Positions 60,080 through 64,000 of a DNA stretch of 64,000 nt are shown one piece after another. The notes under the pieces were generated by a model. It was not told the DNA's origin and made no database searches. It saw only the letters and a program-made list of their open reading frames with translations. The position numbers and the translations under genes are program-made. The first letter of the stretch is position 1, and each line of letters opens with the position of its first letter. The stretch spans positions 139,549,211-139,613,210 of the forward strand of contig NC_073304.1 in the NCBI RefSeq assembly GCF_027595985.1. The letters run 5' to 3'. Origin of the DNA: Sorex araneus (Eukaryota; Chordata; Mammalia; Eulipotyphla; Soricidae).

Positions 60080-61075
60080 ACTGGGGCTGAAGAGGTAGTA
60101 TAGTAGGTAGGGCACTTGCCTTTCATGTCTGATCCCTGACACCATATATTTCCCTCAGCCCCATCAGAGCACACCTGGGTGTGATCCAAAAATTTAAAAA
60201 ATTTAAAATACATAAAGTTGAACTTTTGGAAGTGAGAGAAATAGTACAGGGCATACCAAATTTGGTCCCTGGCACCTCAAGCACCATACCTGGTCTCCCA
60301 GGATGTGTCCCTGGAGGTCCCTGAACCCTGCAGGGAAGACTCTGGTAGTCTTTGACATCAGGTATCTGAGCAACTCTATTCTTGCACTGAAATGCCAGCC
60401 CAGATGGGTCAGTATTCCTGGGAGGGACCTCGGGGCTCCCCGAGCACTGCTTGGCAGGGCCCCCCGAAGTAATAAAGAAATAAATTGTTAAAATTACTAA
60501 ACTAGAAGGAGCTCACAAGTCACAACAGAGAGTTCTCTTCAAAATGAGCAGTAACCTTTTTGTGAGTTTTGGAAATGACCTAAAACTGGCTTGTGATCAT
60601 TGCAAAATACTGTACATTTACATAAATGTTATTGAATGTATTTTAAATAGTTGAATTTTAGGACATGTGGACTGTATCTCAGTTAAATTGTTAGAAGAGT
60701 ATTATATTGTTCTTTTAGCATATTTTTAGGTATTAGTACCGTATTAACATATTCATATAATCTCATTGTCACGTTCAACTCACATTAAGTCCAGGGCTGA
60801 AGAGACCATTATATAGGTGATGACATAGGCTTGGAAACTATAGATAGATACCGTGCAAATTTACTCCATGACATTCAGACTTTTAAAACTTAAAAAATAA
60901 TAATAATAATTTGGCCCACACTCTGTTTACGTGTGTTCAGGGCTTCGCTCTGTGCTCAGGGTCACTGCTGGAGGACCTTGGGGCATTGTGTGGTGCTGGA
61001 GAGCAAACTGAGTTCAGCTGCATACAAGGAATTGCTTTACCCACCGAACTATCTTGGTGGCTGGCCCTCTAAGAC
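60080..61075. repeat. SEC23B intron 3: old SINE fragments and unique DNA
   Basis: Forward fragments at about 60082-60205 and 60230-60480, then unique AT-rich DNA, then a reverse copy at about 60910-61070. Confidence 0.55.
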
Positions 61076-61141
61076 ATTTCTACAATATTACACTCAGAAT
61101 GTATGTTTGTAATGTAATTTGTGATCTACTTTAAATGCAAA

Positions 61142-61324
61142 GCCGGGACTTGAGCGATAGCACAGTGGGTAGGGCACTTGCCCTGCATGCGGCCAACCCA
61201 GGCTCGATTCCCAGAATCCCATATGGTCCCCTGAGCACCACCAGGAGTAATACCTGAGTGCAGAGCCAGGAGTAACCCCTGTGCGCCCTGGGTGTCACCC
61301 AAAAAGAAAAAAAAAAAAAAAAAA
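61142..61324 (+). mobile_element. SOR-type tRNA-derived SINE
   Basis: Full-length copy with GGCTCGATTCCC box B-like sequence and an A-tail of about 19. Confidence 0.93.
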
Positions 61325-61465
61325 GGGTGTGGTCCCAAAACAAAACAAAAAGTGAAAGCATTAAAAAAAGCAATGTCAGTAGAGTAAAACAGTGACCCAT
61401 GGAATGGAAAAAAAATATCTGCAAGTCAAGGGTTTAGGATATGGCTCAGTGATAGAGCACTTGCC

Positions 61466-61639
61466 TTTTTTTTTTTCTTTCTGGGTCATACCTGGCAATG
61501 CACAGGGGTTACTCCTGGCTCTGCACTCAGGAATTACCCCTGGCGGTGCTCAGGGGACCATATGGGATGCTGGGACTCGAACCCAGGTTGGCTGAGTGCA
61601 AGGCAAACGCCCTACCCGCTGTGCTATCGCTCCAGCCCC
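61466..61639 (-). mobile_element. SOR-type tRNA-derived SINE
   Basis: Full-length reverse copy inserted into an older SINE. AGCACTTGCCTTT occurs on both sides as the target-site duplication. Confidence 0.96.
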
Positions 61640-61836
61640 AGCACTTGCCTTTCATGTGTGAGATCCATTGTTCAATTCTCAGCCCAGGTGCTGCCAAAAA
61701 TTTTCTATATTTATATTAGCAAGTTACATAACTAGTGATTTATATCCTGGCCATATAGAGTACTAACAATAATAACAAAAACACCCAGTTAAAAAATGGG
61801 CAATGGAAAAATAAATAATATAGAATAAACTAAATG

Positions 61837-62026
61837 GGGGGCTGGAGCGATAGCACAGCAGATAGGGCATTTGCCTTGCACGCGGCCAATCTGGGTTTGA
61901 TTCCCAGCGTCCCATATGGTCCCCTGAGCACCGTTAGGAGTAATTCCTGAGTGCAGAGCCAGGAGTAACCCCTGTGCATCGCTGGGTGTGACCCAAAAAG
62001 CAAAAAATAGATAAATAAATAAAATG
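61837..62026 (+). mobile_element. SOR-type SINE with (AAAT)n tail
   Basis: Full-length copy whose tail is AGATAAATAAATAAA-like. TAAATGGG and AAATGGGTG at the two ends suggest a short target-site duplication. Confidence 0.93.
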
Positions 62027-62059
62027 GGTGTTGGGCCAGAAGCACATGAAAAAATATCA

Positions 62060-62560
62060 GCATTAGGAATTGTTGGTGACATTGCCAAATTGTCCATAAA
62101 TCCCACCTCTGGATATACACTCAAAAAATTAAAATCAGTGTCTTGGTGTTTTGTATGCCCATCTTCATGAAATCTTATTCATCAGAGCAAAAAAGTAGAA
62201 GTCTCCACTGATTGATAAATACACAGTATGTAATACAAACACATCATGAAATATTTGACATTAAAATGGAAGGAAATTCCAGTATGTGCCACAATGTGCA
62301 TGAATTTTGAGGACATTATGCTAAGGGAAATAATGTAGTCACAAAACATTAGTGCTCTTTGATTCTCCTTTTAAGAGGTTTTTGGAGTAATCAGACTAAC
62401 AGAGTAGGACAGTAGAATTGTATTCAGGAGCCAGGGGTGGAGAAAAGGGAGAATGGAGAACTGTTGTTTGAATATATTCAGAATTTCAGTTTTCCAAGAT
62501 AAAAAGGGCTCTTGAGATGGACGGGGGAGACAGATGTACAGCATGAACTATATTTAAAAT
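62060..62560 (+). mobile_element. Old L1 fragment (ORF2 end and 3' UTR)
   Basis: GATATACACTCAAAAAATTA, TTTGAGGACATTATGCTAAG and CAAGATAAAAAGGGCTCTTG blocks follow the order of the end of an old mammalian L1. No open frame. Confidence 0.65.
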
Positions 62561-62564
62561 CACC

Positions 62565-62801
62565 AAAAAGTCAGAGAGAGTACAGTAGATAGGGCACTTT
62601 CCCTACACATGGCTGACATGGGTTTGATTCCCAGCTCTGCATAATTAAAATGCAGAGCCAGGGATCGAGCAATACAAGTGGGTAGGGCATTTGCCTTGCA
62701 CATGGCCCCCCAGTCTCCCTCAGCACTATCAGAAGTGATCCCTGAGCACAGACTAGGAGAAAGCCTTGAGTACAGCAGGATGTGTCTGCACCCCTCCCCC
62801 C

Positions 62802-62844
<43 letters not shown>

Positions 62845-63000
62845 GATATAACAATGGGTAGCATGCTTGCTTTGCATGTAGCCAACCAAGGTTCCATTCC
62901 ATAACTGGCATTCCATATGGTCCCCCAACTTCGCCACAGGTGATCCCTGAGTACAGAGCCAGGAGTAAGCCCTGAACATTGCTCAGTGTGGAAAGGAAAA
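62565..63000 (+). repeat. Old SINE copies around a (CA)n microsatellite
   Basis: Forward fragments at about 62565-62655, 62660-62800 and 62845-63003; (CA)n of about 18 units at 62805-62842. Confidence 0.75.
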
Positions 63001-63074
63001 AAAAAATTTAGTTACACTTTGAAAAAAGATGATAAAATTTATATGCATTTTATTATAATTTTTAAAAATCAGCT

Positions 63075-63950
63075 TAGGGACCCGAGAGATGGTACAGCAG
63101 TTGGGGCACTTGCCTTGCATGCGGGATCTAGGGATCCAGGTTTGATCCCTGGTGCCCTGTATGGTTCTCTGAACCTGCCAGAAGTAACCCCTGAACACTG
63201 GAGGGGTGAGGACTGAAAATGAAACAAAACTAAACAAATCTCCTATGATCTCTGACCTGAAAATGTTGCAGGGACTACAGAAAGAGAGAGTTTCCTTCAC
63301 ATTTTCTTTATAGTTTTATATTTTTCTACAATGAATGTATGTCTCTTCATGATAATAGCCACCTCCAAATTAAATCTTTAATCATCCTTATAGGCTAGTT
63401 ATGAGATAGCTAAAATCTCAGTGTTCTATTTCAGGGCAGCAATTAAAATAGTTTAAAAGGGCCAGAGAAATAGTACAGCAGTACAGACGCTTGCTTTGCA
63501 TGCAGCCAATCTAGATCCGTCCCTGACACTGCATATGGTCTCCTGTGACTAGGAGTGACCCCTGACCACCTCAGGTGGCCCCAACGCCCCTGCCCAAATA
63601 AACGAATAAAACCCAACTAACTGGTATGATTTTTAAAGCCTTTTGTCTTGGGGCGCTGAGCAATAGTACAGTGGATAAGGCACTTGCCTTGCACACAGTT
63701 AACCCAAGTGTGATATACATTCCCCTGAGTCTTCCGGGAGTGATCCCAGGGCACAGAGCCAGGAGCAAATCCTGAGCCCCATCAAGTGTGGCCCTCCGGT
63801 CCCCCAAAAATCATCATTTAATTTTGGGCCACACCTGATTATGCATAGGGATCACTACTGGCAGGACTTAGTTTGGAATCGAAACTGGGCTGGCTGTGTG
63901 CAAGGCAAGTGTCATCTGCTATGCTATCTCTCCCAGCCCCAAGAAATCTG
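63075..63950. repeat. Old SINE copies near the right edge
   Basis: Forward copies at about 63078-63215, 63460-63600 and 63648-63808, then a reverse copy at about 63822-63940. SEC23B exon 4 was not found before the window ends. Confidence 0.7.
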
Positions 63951-64000
63951 TAACTGGCTGTAATCAATCAATTATGAACACCACCACACTTGTACTATCC

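Overview
This window is mammalian nuclear DNA, most likely from a shrew (Sorex or a close relative). The main clue is a tRNA-derived SINE present in dozens of copies. It has a clear pol III box B, a body ending in a GTGACCCAAAAAG motif and an A-rich tail, and it matches what I remember of the shrew SOR family. Young L1 3' ends and an RTE-clade retrotransposon resembling the one I remember from Sorex fit the same assignment. Species was not tested by search.

Four protein-coding genes can be built exon by exon, in the order known from human 20p11.23. DZANK1 lies on the minus strand and only its first coding exon (5271-5387) is in the window. POLR3F is on the plus strand with nine coding exons between 7025 and 24988; it is complete at 316 aa. 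RBBP9 is on the minus strand with five coding exons between 44427 and 30354; it is complete at 186 aa. SEC23B is on the plus strand; its promoter and first two coding exons (codons 1-93) are present and the rest lies beyond the right edge. All splice junctions listed keep frame. DZANK1 and POLR3F diverge from one CpG-rich region at 6.1-7.4 kb. POLR3F and RBBP9 converge. RBBP9 and SEC23B diverge with about 9.5 kb between their promoters. CpG-rich promoters lie at 6.1-7.4, 44.3-44.5 and 53.3-54.4 kb.

The genes have no shared pathway. POLR3F is an RNA polymerase III subunit, RBBP9 a serine hydrolase, SEC23B a COPII coat subunit and DZANK1 a zinc-ribbon/ankyrin protein linked to cilia.

Most remaining DNA is transposon-derived: the 3' half of an L1 at the left edge, many 5'-truncated L1 3' ends, about 25 well-preserved SOR-type SINEs and many older ones, two copies of an RTE element, and two related solo LTRs in opposite orientation, one of them apparently split by a second LTR. 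The most interesting structure is the RTE system. The copy at 31.6-35.0 kb is a single insertion with an inverted 5' part, flanked by a perfect 10-bp target-site duplication. A second SINE type in the window looks like a tRNA-like head joined to the 5' leader and the extreme 3' end of this RTE, which suggests an RTE-mobilised hybrid SINE.
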